This document shows positions 16,994-24,624 of a stretch of DNA of 64,000 nt, one piece after another. The first letter of the stretch is position 1. Each line of letters begins with the position of its first letter. A program made the position numbers and the translations under genes. This stretch comes from CBDESN01 sp965242495 (GTDB taxonomy: Bacteria; Pseudomonadota; Alphaproteobacteria; MPNO01): contig OZ251446.1 in NCBI GenBank assembly GCA_965242495.1, positions 248,001 to 312,000 of the forward strand, in the 5' to 3' direction. The notes below the pieces were generated by a model. The model worked only from the letters and a program-made list of their open reading frames with translations. It had not been told where the DNA came from and ran no database searches.

Positions 16994-17239
16994 ATGATAG
17001 CTCATCTAAAGGACGGACGAGTACAAGCGAGGCGAGGTAGGAGAAACTTGGTAACGCTGAAAGGCATGTGGATGAATAATCTGCGATACGATGTCCATGA
17101 GCTCCTTTCTACAGCAAGACAAGCGGTCGGAAATCCTACCGAAGAGAAAATACAAGAGCTGCTGAAGGAAAGACAATGGAATAAGGATGGAGTGGCGAAA
17201 GTAGAGGAATTGGCGCAAACTGAATTCTCACTGGAATAA
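16994..17239 (+). CDS. Hypothetical protein downstream of the HNH gene
   Basis: Not recognised. Seen: 81 residues, MIAHLKDGRVQARRGRRNLV onward, with a basic N-terminal segment and an acidic, helix-prone C-terminal half (PTEEKIQELLKERQWNKDG). It shares the AT-rich composition of the HNH gene that ends 33 bp upstream, which argues that both belong to one acquired unit. No ribosome site of note precedes the ATG. It could be a small DNA-binding or immunity partner, but nothing in the sequence proves that it is translated. Confidence 0.4.
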   Translation: MIAHLKDGRVQARRGRRNLVTLKGMWMNNLRYDVHELLSTARQAVGNPTEEKIQELLKERQWNKDGVAKVEELAQTEFSLE

Positions 17240-17409
17240 TGGGGCAAAAGAGGAAGATCAGCCAGCCAAAAAAGGAATACCGAACATCCCTAAATTACGG
17301 TGAATCTGTTGAAACAGCGTGGAGAATTACCAAAAACCCGATGGGTTTCTGGAACATGACAACCTTGGCGACGCCCTGAAAAAAGTGAGCGTTTGGTTGG
17401 GAAAGAATC

Positions 17410-17692
17410 ATTATGTATCATTCGGATGAAGAGTTGAACGCTGATGATGGAGGCTTCAAAATCCTTAGCGAGGCAGCCGTTGTGTCCCAACCAGGCGAAG
17501 CTGCGTTCGACGACCCAACGTCGAGGCAGCAGGGCGAAGCCGGACGCAGTATCGGGCCGTTTGACGATCTCCGGCCGTCGCTTTCCGATCTTGCGCAACG
17601 CGCCGTCGAGTTTCTGCCCGGCATAGGTGCCGTCGATGAAGACATGGCGCAGACCAGGAAACGCCGCGCCGAACGAAGTCAGAGTCTGGCCG
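17410..17692 (-). pseudogene. IS5-family transposase C-terminal relic (copy B)
   Basis: Seen on the minus strand: HVFIDGTYAGQKLDGALRK, then RPDTASGFALLPRRWVVERS and FAWLGHNGCLAKDFEASI. The DG(T/A)YAG aspartate and the RRWVVERSFAWLG glutamate are catalytic landmarks of IS5 transposases. The N-terminal two thirds are missing and the end has drifted into non-homologous AT-rich sequence. The region 17240-17409 holds nothing recognisable. Confidence 0.8.
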
Positions 17693-17709
17693 AAAAAAAT
17701 TGTGTTCTA

Positions 17710-17885
17710 TCATGTGGTTGCGAGTCTTCGGCTGAAGAGTTGGATGGCAGCGATGAGGAACCAGGCTTCGGCGCTGGCGATGGAGGCTTCGAAGTCCTTG
17801 GCGAGGTGGCGGTTGCGTCCCAAACAGGCGAAACTGCGTTCGACGACCCAACGTCGGAGCAGTAGGGCGAAGCCGACGCGCGGTG
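17710..17885 (-). pseudogene. IS5-family transposase C-terminal relic (copy A)
   Basis: Seen on the minus strand: VGFALLLRRWVVERSFACLG, then RNRHLAKDFEASIASAEAW and a normal end at QLFSRRLATT followed by a stop at 17710-17712. This is a second, partly overlapping C-terminal fragment of the same transposase group as copy B, which follows it after 17 bp. Two such ends in tandem imply at least two insertions or a duplication. Its outer edge abuts the phage-type gene fragment at 17883. Confidence 0.8.
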
Positions 17886-18011
17886 GCTACGACGGCCGCT
17901 ACCGTCGCAGCGAACGAGGCGCTGATCGACCGCATGCCGGCGAATGCGCAGTGCAAACTGCGCGACTTCGCCGCGGTGGTCACGCCGAACGAGAAGGAGA
18001 ACGAACAGTGA
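17883..18011 (+). pseudogene. 3' fragment of a phage-type gene preceding the YqaJ exonuclease
   Basis: Seen: an open frame that emerges from the IS5 relic and ends with the acidic-basic tail VVTPNEKENEQ. Its stop TGA overlaps the GTG start of the exonuclease (GTGA), which is how adjacent genes of a phage recombination module are usually joined. The 42 visible codons are too few to name the protein. The IS5 sequence has most likely replaced the 5' part. A free-standing 42-residue peptide starting at the GTG is possible but less likely. Confidence 0.45.
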
Positions 18012-18991
18012 GGATTGCGAACATCGAGCAAGGCGCTGCCGAGTGGCACGCTTGGCGCGCCGAGCGGTTGATGGCGTCGGAGGCACCGATCGTCATGGAA
18101 TGCGCTCCGAACTGGTGGGAGACGCGCACCTGGACCGACTTACGCGCGCTTAAAACCGGCTTCACCAAGGAGCCGCCGGCGCGCATCCACGCGATGCGCA
18201 AGCATGGACGCGCGGCCGAAGCCGGGGCACGCGCGGAGCTCGAGGCCAAGACCGGTTTCGCTTTCACGCCGATCTGCGGTGAGGCTGAGAATGAACAACT
18301 GCCGTTCGCTGCGTCGTTCGACGGCGTTTCGTTAAGCAGATCGTGGTGCGAGATCAAATGCCCGGCGGTCGGAAAACGGTCGAAGCTTTGGCGGGCGATG
18401 GCACACGACGCGCCGGCGCGTGAGATCCTCGCAGGCGACCTTGCGCACTACTGGTGGCAGTTGGTCCACCAAGCCATTGTCTTCGGTTTACCAACGGCGC
18501 GGTGCTACTTCGCCTGCTCAATCGCCGCCGCCAATACGGCGGCCGAGGGCGAGACGCTTCGCATCCTCGAGATCGAAGCGGACTGCCTGCTCGTCGACGC
18601 CGACCGGCTCAAGGAAGCGTGGCAGCACTTCGAGGATGACACGTTCGACCGCATGAATCGGCTCGACAGCGCGTGGCTCGCGGCGGCTGCCGCTTGGGTT
18701 GCCGCGCGCGACAACGCGCGGACGGCCGCCGCCGTGGAGAAGAACGCTAGGGCTGAGCTTATCGACCTCGCCGGCGCGACTTCGGCGGCCGGTGGCGGCG
18801 TTCGCGTCACACGCGTCGAGGCGTCGTTGAAGACCGTGACGAACTGGCGTGCGGTTTTCGACGCGCTTGCCGAGCATTTCGATCTCGACGATGACACACG
18901 GCGTGTCTTCGTCGAGCACGCGAGTGAGGAACACGAACGCGCCGCCAGTTGGAGAGTCACAAAACCGCGATTGTCGCCGCGGGTGCGATAA
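18008..18991 (+). CDS. YqaJ-like phage exonuclease
   Basis: Probable lambda-exonuclease-type 5'-3' nuclease of a phage single-strand annealing system. Seen: 327 residues from the GTG at 18008 (VRIANIEQGAAEWHAWR, the usual opening QGxxEWxxWR). Core motifs: EAGARAELEAKTG, then FAASFDG with the metal-binding Asp, then WCEIKCP, the ExK catalytic pair, about 70-120 residues in. A helical C-terminal half follows. GTG was preferred because it starts the recognisable domain and overlaps the upstream stop; the frame is open further 5' only through relic sequence. The usual partner, a RecT/Bet/Erf annealase, would be expected upstream, where an IS5 relic now lies. Likely a prophage remnant. Confidence 0.83.
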   Translation: MRIANIEQGAAEWHAWRAERLMASEAPIVMECAPNWWETRTWTDLRALKTGFTKEPPARIHAMRKHGRAAEAGARAELEAKTGFAFTPICGEAENEQLPFAASFDGVSLSRSWCEIKCPAVGKRSKLWRAMAHDAPAREILAGDLAHYWWQLVHQAIVFGLPTARCYFACSIAAANTAAEGETLRILEIEADCLLVDADRLKEAWQHFEDDTFDRMNRLDSAWLAAAAAWVAARDNARTAAAVEKNARAELIDLAGATSAAGGGVRVTRVEASLKTVTNWRAVFDALAEHFDLDDDTRRVFVEHASEEHERAASWRVTKPRLSPRVR

Positions 18992-19278
18992 TGCTCCTCG
19001 CCGCCAGTGACGCGCGCAGCTCCCCGGCAGCGATCCGCTGCTCCGGCCTTCGCCGCTTGGAACCAGCAGCCTTTTGGAGTTTGGGCACAGCTGCTGCTGT
19101 TCTGGCTGATCCATGATGGGCTCGCCTTCGTTGCCCGCAAGTGCGCTACCCGACTCCGCACGTTTCCCGCTCCTCGGGAACCGGCCGGCGCCTCAAGCGG
19201 CGAATCCGTTTACGGTGGCGTGGCTGGACTTGATTCGTACCTCAAGTTACATTACGTTCAATCGTTGAGGACCCGGTC

Positions 19279-19350
19279 ATGAGCACTGCCGTTCGCGTCG
19301 GCATCGACGAGAAGACCAAGGAAGGCGTTGTCGCTACCTTGACACCTTGA
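19279..19350 (+). pseudogene. N-terminal stub of a RelB/DinJ-type antitoxin
   Basis: The 399-bp gap between the exonuclease and the helicase holds one recognisable trace: ATG at 19279 opening 23 codons, MSTAVRVGIDEKTKEGVVAT, then a stop. The beginning matches the ribbon of RelB/DinJ antitoxins (MSTxVRxRIDExTKxxA). The helix part and any toxin gene are absent. A GTACCTCAAGTTAC imperfect dyad lies about 40 bp upstream and could be the old operator. Confidence 0.5.
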
Positions 19351-19390
19351 ATTCGCTGTGCAATCTGAATAGAAGTGGATCGAAGATCAA

Positions 19391-21312
19391 ATGCCTTGGT
19401 CAGACGACCTTAATCCAGCGAAGCCCTCTTATAGAATAGCGTCGACGGGAAATCCTCGCGTGCGCGTGGTTGCGGGCCCCGGAACGGGTAAATCTTTTTC
19501 TATGAAACGGCGTGTGGCTCGATTGCTAGAATCGGGAATTGCGCCACACGAAATACTCCCTGTTACTTTTACAAGGGTCGCCGCTGAAGATCTGCACCGT
19601 GAGTTGGTCGGGATGGATGCTCTTAGATGTAATGATCTCAAAGGTATCACTCTCCATAGTCTCGCGTTACGGATACTGATGCGCAACCATGTGTTGGTTG
19701 CGACAGGACGAATACCGAGACCGTTGAATGAATTCGAAATTGAGCCGCTGATTAGCGATCTTAAGAGCACATATGGTGGCAAAAGAGACATTAAGAATCT
19801 GATAATGGCATATGAAGCCGCTTGGGCACGCCTTCAGCATCAGAAACCGGGTTACGCTCCAAGTGCGATGGATGCTTCCTTCCAAGCTGATCTGCTTGCT
19901 TGGCTCCGTTTCCACGAAGCTATGCTGATCGGAGAAGTTATCCCTCAACTCCATGAGTATCTGCGCTCGAATCCTGTTGCCACCGAAAGAAGGGAGTTTA
20001 CTCATATTCTCGTTGACGAGTACCAGGATCTCAATCGAGTCGAACAGCAAGTCATAGAGCTATTGTCCGACGTGGCAGACGTGTGCATCGTCGGAGATGA
20101 CGATCAATCGATCTACAGCTTCAAGCATGCTCACCCTGAAGGCATCCGCGAATGGATCAATGCCAATGCGAATGCTGATGATGTAAATTTAGATGAGTGC
20201 CGCCGTTGCCCCACGCGAGTTGTCGAGATGGCGAATAGCTTGATCGGTCATAACACTCTACGACCTATACCTCCTCGTTGCCTCATTCCGATGTCTATCA
20301 ATGGCAGAGGAGATGTTCGGATTATACAATACTGTACCATGGACGAGGAGATTAAAGGTGTTGCGACACTGGTTTCGCAGATAATAGCTGATGGTGTCCT
20401 GCCAGGAGATATTCTGATTCTCGCTCAAAGTCGCACCATTGGAACGCCGCTATACAATGCTCTTGTAGAGAGAAACATTCCGGCAAGATCATATTACGCC
20501 GAAGCTGAGCTTAGAAGTGAGAGATCTCGTCGCGCATTCGCCTTACTCAAACTGTTTGCGAACCGCCACGATCGTGTCGCGCTGCGTTGGCTGGTCGGCG
20601 TAGGCGCTAACAATTGGCATGCTGCGGGTTATCGCTATGTTCGCGAGCATTGTGAAAACACGGGTACACTACCATGGGATACCATGCGCCAGCTTGAAAA
20701 TGGCGTACTCCATCTGCCCTACACAGGAGGAATTGTGAAGTCTTTCACGGAAATCAATCAAAGCCTGCAAGCTCTCGAAACACTTCCCAGCCTAGCATCT
20801 GTGGTTGAAAATCTCTTTCCTGATGGAGAAAATACAGTCAAAGATATTCGTAAATTAGCTCTGGAAATTCTTGATGGTGCGGAGAACTATAATCGTAACA
20901 ATTTTATCGATGAACTTTCGACTGCTATCAATCAACCAGACATTCCGACCCAAATTGAAGACGTAAGAATCATGAGTTTACACAAGAGCAAAGGGTTAAG
21001 CGTTCCCGTTACTATAATCGCGGGTTGCATTCAGGGTCTTTTACCTCGACCACCCGCTGATGAAATGACACCAATAGAACAAAAACAGCATTTGGAGGAG
21101 CTTTCTATGTTGGTATCACTCGTGTCAAAGCGCTACCACAAGCTGGGAAGCCGGGTACATTGGTTCTAACCTACTCTCAACGGATGCCCATTAGAGTGGC
21201 GTGGTTGGCGGGCATCGCGCCAGCACAGCAGCAATCCGGCTACGCCATATTTCACGCAAGCCAATTCATTCGAGAACTTGGTCAAATAGCACCACGTCCA
21301 GTAACAGGATAA
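19391..21312 (+). pseudogene. UvrD/PcrA-type superfamily I helicase with a late frameshift
   Basis: Seen: 592 codons in one frame carrying motif I GPGTGKS, motif Ia-like LPVTFTRVAAEDL, motif II VDEYQDL, motif III GDDDQSIYSF, and motif V MSLHKSKGL. The frame then reads LSMLVSLVSKRYHKLGSRVH and stops at 21169. The next frame, entered near 21105, reads FYVGITRVKALPQAGKPG and LVLTYSQRMP, i.e. motif VI and the normal end, and continues to a TAA at 21310-21312. One base change in frame therefore splits an otherwise complete gene of about 640 codons. GC is far below the genome average, indicating transfer. It may be a pseudogene, a sequencing indel or a programmed shift. Such short UvrD-like proteins often belong to defence modules. 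Confidence 0.82.
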
Positions 21313-21410
21313 TCGTGTCTCTGATTGAGTAAACCTATAAGACGACTTCCACCGTTCCTGCACGTCATCACCAAACAATTGCGCTGACACGACGCGCCAG
21401 AGATACTATC

Positions 21411-21514
21411 CTCCTGCGCGCATGCTTGCGGCGAATGGTCTCAGTCCACATCTTGTGGCTCCCTCCTTGCTTCGCACAATAAGGAAACCGCAAGATATTG
21501 GCACCACTCAACTC
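21411..21514 (-). mobile_element. Left-end relic of an IS5-type element
   Basis: On the minus strand this begins GAGTTGAGTGGT and runs to an ATG that reads MWTETIRRKHARR before decaying. The same leader and MWTETTRRQHARK start occur on the plus strand at 58197-58368. It is therefore the 5' end of one insertion-sequence type, present twice as relics. The surroundings (21313-22008, about 700 bp) hold no gene other than repeats. Confidence 0.75.
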
Positions 21515-21710
21515 TCTCACAGCCAGACTGTTACACGTAGAACCCCGATGCACCCCATAGCTTGAGAAATGTGAGCTAGAGGGATGTCTCGACTTCGGAC
21601 ACCCGATCGGCCTCTCGGAACCCGGGACTGCGACGACGAATCTCACCAGACGTCCGCGTGAGTGTCCGTTCAGTTGACCAAGCGCGCGAAATTCTCGGAG
21701 GCGCGGAGCC

Positions 21711-21738
21711 TGTCCCCGCGAAAGCGGGGGAATGACGG
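21711..21738. repeat. Variant palindromic intergenic repeat
   Basis: CCCCGCGAAAGCGGGGGAATGACG is a variant of the ATTCCCGC-GAAA-GCGGGAAT palindrome seen many times at 46.9-47.1 and 62.3-62.9 kb. It is followed by the same companion box (GGCCGTCGGCTTGAGGCGG ATACGCC). Confidence 0.8.
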
Positions 21739-21799
21739 GGGAGGCTTGTGCCGACGGCTCGAGGGAGGCCGTCGGCTTGAGGCGGATACGCCAATAATT

Positions 21800-21880
21800 G
21801 GGGCTTATATACGAAAGTGACCAACGCCGGCCGGGCGGGAGGCTTGGTCGCCCGCCCGGTCACCTTCGTATATAAGCCCC
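21800..21880. repeat. 81-bp near-perfect inverted repeat
   Basis: Arms 21800-21822 and 21858-21880 are 23 bp each and differ at one position; they start GGGGCTTATATACG and end CGTATATAAGCCCC. A second, inner pair (CCGGGCGGG and CCCGCCCGG) extends the pairing. It lies about 130 bp beyond the 3' end of the metallo-hydrolase gene. No T-run follows either arm. Could be a strong transcription barrier, a cruciform site or the paired ends of a lost element. Confidence 0.85.
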
Positions 21881-22008
21881 TTCCGATTCGATTGTGGACG
21901 GGGGCGGAGGGAACATCCTCCGGGCCCCGAACCGGGGTCACTGCACCACCGTGCGATTGGGGGGAGGGAGGAGTCGACAGGCATCCGCCCGCCGGATCGG
22001 CGACGCGC

Positions 22009-22884
22009 TCAGTCCTCCAGGAAGCGGAACCGCCAGCCGTCGCCGTCGCCGGCGACGCGCCCGGCGGTGGGTCCCGGGAAGTGGCAGGGGACGACCTTCA
22101 CGTCGGTGTCCGCGACCTCCTCCAGGATGCGTCGCCGCGACCGGGCCGACTGGATCGGGTCGTAGCAGAAGCAGCTGCTCCAGTCCGGCTCCAGGACCTG
22201 GAGCGCGTGATGCATCAGGTCGCCGGTGAAGATCGCGCGGTCGCCCCGGGACTCGAAGTCGACGCAGACATGCCCCGGCGTGTGCCCCGGCGTCGGCGCC
22301 AGCCGGATGCCGTCCTCCAGCGCGTAGTCGTCCTCGACCAGCAGCGCCTGGCCGGCCTCGACCACCGGCAGGCAGGAATCGGTCCAGATCATGCCGGGCG
22401 GGTCGGCTTCCTTCTCGGTCTCCGCCGCCCAGTATTCGTATTCGCGGCGGCTGAAGACGTATTTCGCGTTGGGGAAGGTCGGTACCCAGCGGCCATCGAC
22501 GAGGCGCGTGTTCCAGCCGCAATGATCGACGTGGAGGTGGGTGCAGAACACGAAGTCGATGTCCTCGAAGGCGAGGCCATGGGCGAGAAACCCGTCGAGC
22601 CACGGCTTCTTCGGGTAGTCGAGCTTGGGGCCGCGCCCGGTCTTGTCCTCGCCGACGCAGGTGTCGATCAGGATCGTGTGATGCGGCGTGCGCACGACGA
22701 AGGTCTGATAGGTGATGACGAGGAGGTCCGAGGCCCGGTCGTAGACGAAGGGCTCCAGCCGCTCCAGATGCGCCATGACGCGGTTCCGGTCCGCGGTCGG
22801 CAGCATCTCGGCGGGACGCCGCCACGGGCCGTCGCGCTCGACGATGCTGGTGACGCTGACGTCGCCGATGGTGAAGGGTCTCAT
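22009..22884 (-). CDS. Metallo-beta-lactamase-fold hydrolase
   Basis: Probable zinc hydrolase acting on an ester, lactone or thioester. Seen: 291 residues; the zinc motif HLHVDHCGWN (HxHxDH) at about 115-124, a downstream His in PTPGHTPGH, the bridging Asp in FTGDLMHH and a final His in VPCHFPGPTAGRV. A Trp/Asn after the HxHxDH motif and the IDTCVGEDK segment resemble N-acyl-homoserine-lactone-lactonase-like and alkyl-sulfatase-unrelated branches of the family. The DUF4242 gene lies just upstream on the same strand (28-bp gap), so they are probably cotranscribed. The substrate is not evident. Confidence 0.88.
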   Translation of the reverse strand: MRPFTIGDVSVTSIVERDGPWRRPAEMLPTADRNRVMAHLERLEPFVYDRASDLLVITYQTFVVRTPHHTILIDTCVGEDKTGRGPKLDYPKKPWLDGFLAHGLAFEDIDFVFCTHLHVDHCGWNTRLVDGRWVPTFPNAKYVFSRREYEYWAAETEKEADPPGMIWTDSCLPVVEAGQALLVEDDYALEDGIRLAPTPGHTPGHVCVDFESRGDRAIFTGDLMHHALQVLEPDWSSCFCYDPIQSARSRRRILEEVADTDVKVVPCHFPGPTAGRVAGDGDGWRFRFLED

Positions 22885-22912
22885 GGCCGCCGTCCTCCGC
22901 CTGCCGCCGACT

Positions 22913-23188
22913 TCAGCTCCGGGCCGTCGTGGGGTCGATCGTCTTTCGGATCTCGGTCACTTTGTCGGCGGGAAATCCGCTCAACTCGGCATGGCGATGG
23001 ATGATGTCCTCGTCCGTCGCAAGATAGACGCAGAAGGTCTTGTCGGCGGCTACGAAGGACTCGACCCACTGGATGTCGGGGCCCAGCTCCGCGAGCGCCC
23101 GGTTGGACGTCTTCGCCGCCTCCTTGAGCGCCTCGCGGTCGGCGCTGCCGATGTCGGGGAGGTTCCGTTCGATGACGTATCGCTTCAT
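22913..23188 (-). CDS. DUF4242 small protein
   Basis: Function unknown. Seen: 91 residues, MKRYVIERNLPDIGSADREA onward, with VESFVAADKTFCVYLATDED and a His-rich IIHRHAELSGFPADKV stretch; this order is typical of DUF4242, whose members are small ferredoxin-like alpha/beta proteins found with oxidoreductases. The ATG at 23188 was chosen over an upstream one because it follows GGAGCGGGGGAC and starts at the conserved MKRY(V/I)IER. It is the first gene of a two-gene unit with the metallo-hydrolase and is divergent from the flavin monooxygenase-like gene 199 bp away. Confidence 0.8.
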   Translation of the reverse strand: MKRYVIERNLPDIGSADREALKEAAKTSNRALAELGPDIQWVESFVAADKTFCVYLATDEDIIHRHAELSGFPADKVTEIRKTIDPTTARS

Positions 23189-23387
23189 GTCCCCCGCTCC
23201 TGCATCGTTCCACCTCGCCGGAGCGTAGCACGGCCGGGGTCGTGTACGCATCCGCGCCCGATGCGCCGGGCGATTCCGCGCATCCGCCGCGCGGCGGAGC
23301 TTGCGTCGCGGCGCCGATTGCGCGAATCATGGCCGTCGGCGGGGCGGGGCGGCCGGCGCGCCATACGGACGGCGGGGGAGGTCGCGC

Positions 23388-24587
23388 ATGGACACGGAAG
23401 CGGGCGGCGCGGCGGCGGCCACGCGGGACGAGATCGTCGGCCGCGCGCGCGCGTTGGCGCCGGCCTTGCGCGAGCGCGCCCGCGCCGCGGAGGAGCTTCG
23501 CCGGCTGCCCGGGGAGAACGTCGCCGACCTGCGGAAGGCGGGGCTGTTGAAGGTGCTGCAACCCCGGCGCTTCGGCGGCTATCAGATGGACGTCCATACG
23601 CATCTCGACGTGGTGGCCGAGATCGCGCGCGGCTGCGGCTCGACCGGCTGGTGCCTGGGCGTCATGCACGCCCATAGCTGGCTCGCCGGGCTGCTGCCAG
23701 AAGCGGCGCAGGAGGAGCTCTACGGCGCCGACCCGGACGCCGCGATCTCCGCGGTCATCGCCCCGCGCGGGACCGCGACCAGGACCGACGGCGGTTACGT
23801 GCTCAACGGGTTCTGGCCGTTCGGCTCGGGCTGCGAGCATTCGGACTGGCTCTTTCTCGGCGCCGCGGTGCAGGACGAGAAGGGCGAGACCATCGACGAG
23901 GCCGACCTGCTGGCGCCCACGTCGGAGATCGAGATCAAGGACGACTGGAACGTGGTCGGGCTGCGCGGCACCGGCAGTTGCAGCCTGGTCGCCAAGGACG
24001 TGTTCGTGCCGGCGCATCGCTACCTGTCGCTGGTCGCGGGCATCGAGGGGAAGTATCCGGGCGCGCATCTCCATGACGGCTGGCTCCACCGGTCGGCGTT
24101 CGTCCCGGTGCTGGCGATCGCCCTGACGGGGCCGGCCCTCGGCGTCGCCAGGGCGGCGTTCGACGATTTCCGGGCCTACCTGCCGGGTCGGACCGTCGCC
24201 TATACCGCGGGCGACGTGCAGATCGAGCTGGCGGCGACCCATCTCGAAGTCGCCGAGGCGGCGACCCGGATCGACGCCGCCGAGCTGCTGCTGCGCCGCA
24301 GCGCGGACGACATCGAGCGCGCCGCCCGGGCCGGCGAGGACATGCCGCTCGAGATCCGCGCCCGCGTGCGCATGGACTGCGCCTATGCCGTCCGCCAGTG
24401 CCTGGAGGCGGTGGAGATCCTCTACCTCGCCACCGGCGGCGGCGGCATCGCCGACCGCAACCCGATCCAGCGGGCGCAGCGCGACATCCATGCGATCAAC
24501 ATGCACGGGCTACTGGCGCTGAAGACCAACCTGGAGATGTACGGCCGCATCCTGCTCGGCCTGCCGCAGAACACGCCGCTGATCTGA
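23388..24587 (+). CDS. Acyl-CoA-dehydrogenase-fold flavin monooxygenase (HpaH/HsaA type)
   Basis: Probable oxygenase component of a two-component flavin hydroxylase for phenolic or steroid-type rings. Seen: 399 residues; the N-terminal LRKAGLLKVLQPRRFGGYQ and CGSTGWCLGVMHAHSW segments, the mid-domain WPFGSGCEHSDW and VGLRGTGSCSLVAKDVFVP, and a C-terminal GGGGIADRNPIQRAQRDIHA. These are the marks of the group D flavin monooxygenases that share the acyl-CoA dehydrogenase fold but lack the catalytic Glu. Such enzymes need FMNH2 or FADH2 from a reductase; none is adjacent. ATG 23388 follows a GGGGGAGG site. The convergent phoB gene lies 37 bp on. Confidence 0.85.
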   Translation: MDTEAGGAAAATRDEIVGRARALAPALRERARAAEELRRLPGENVADLRKAGLLKVLQPRRFGGYQMDVHTHLDVVAEIARGCGSTGWCLGVMHAHSWLAGLLPEAAQEELYGADPDAAISAVIAPRGTATRTDGGYVLNGFWPFGSGCEHSDWLFLGAAVQDEKGETIDEADLLAPTSEIEIKDDWNVVGLRGTGSCSLVAKDVFVPAHRYLSLVAGIEGKYPGAHLHDGWLHRSAFVPVLAIALTGPALGVARAAFDDFRAYLPGRTVAYTAGDVQIELAATHLEVAEAATRIDAAELLLRRSADDIERAARAGEDMPLEIRARVRMDCAYAVRQCLEAVEILYLATGGGGIADRNPIQRAQRDIHAINMHGLLALKTNLEMYGRILLGLPQNTPLI

Positions 24588-24624
24588 ACGGCGTCCGCCC
24601 CCGGGAACGAATCCCAGGCGGCGT

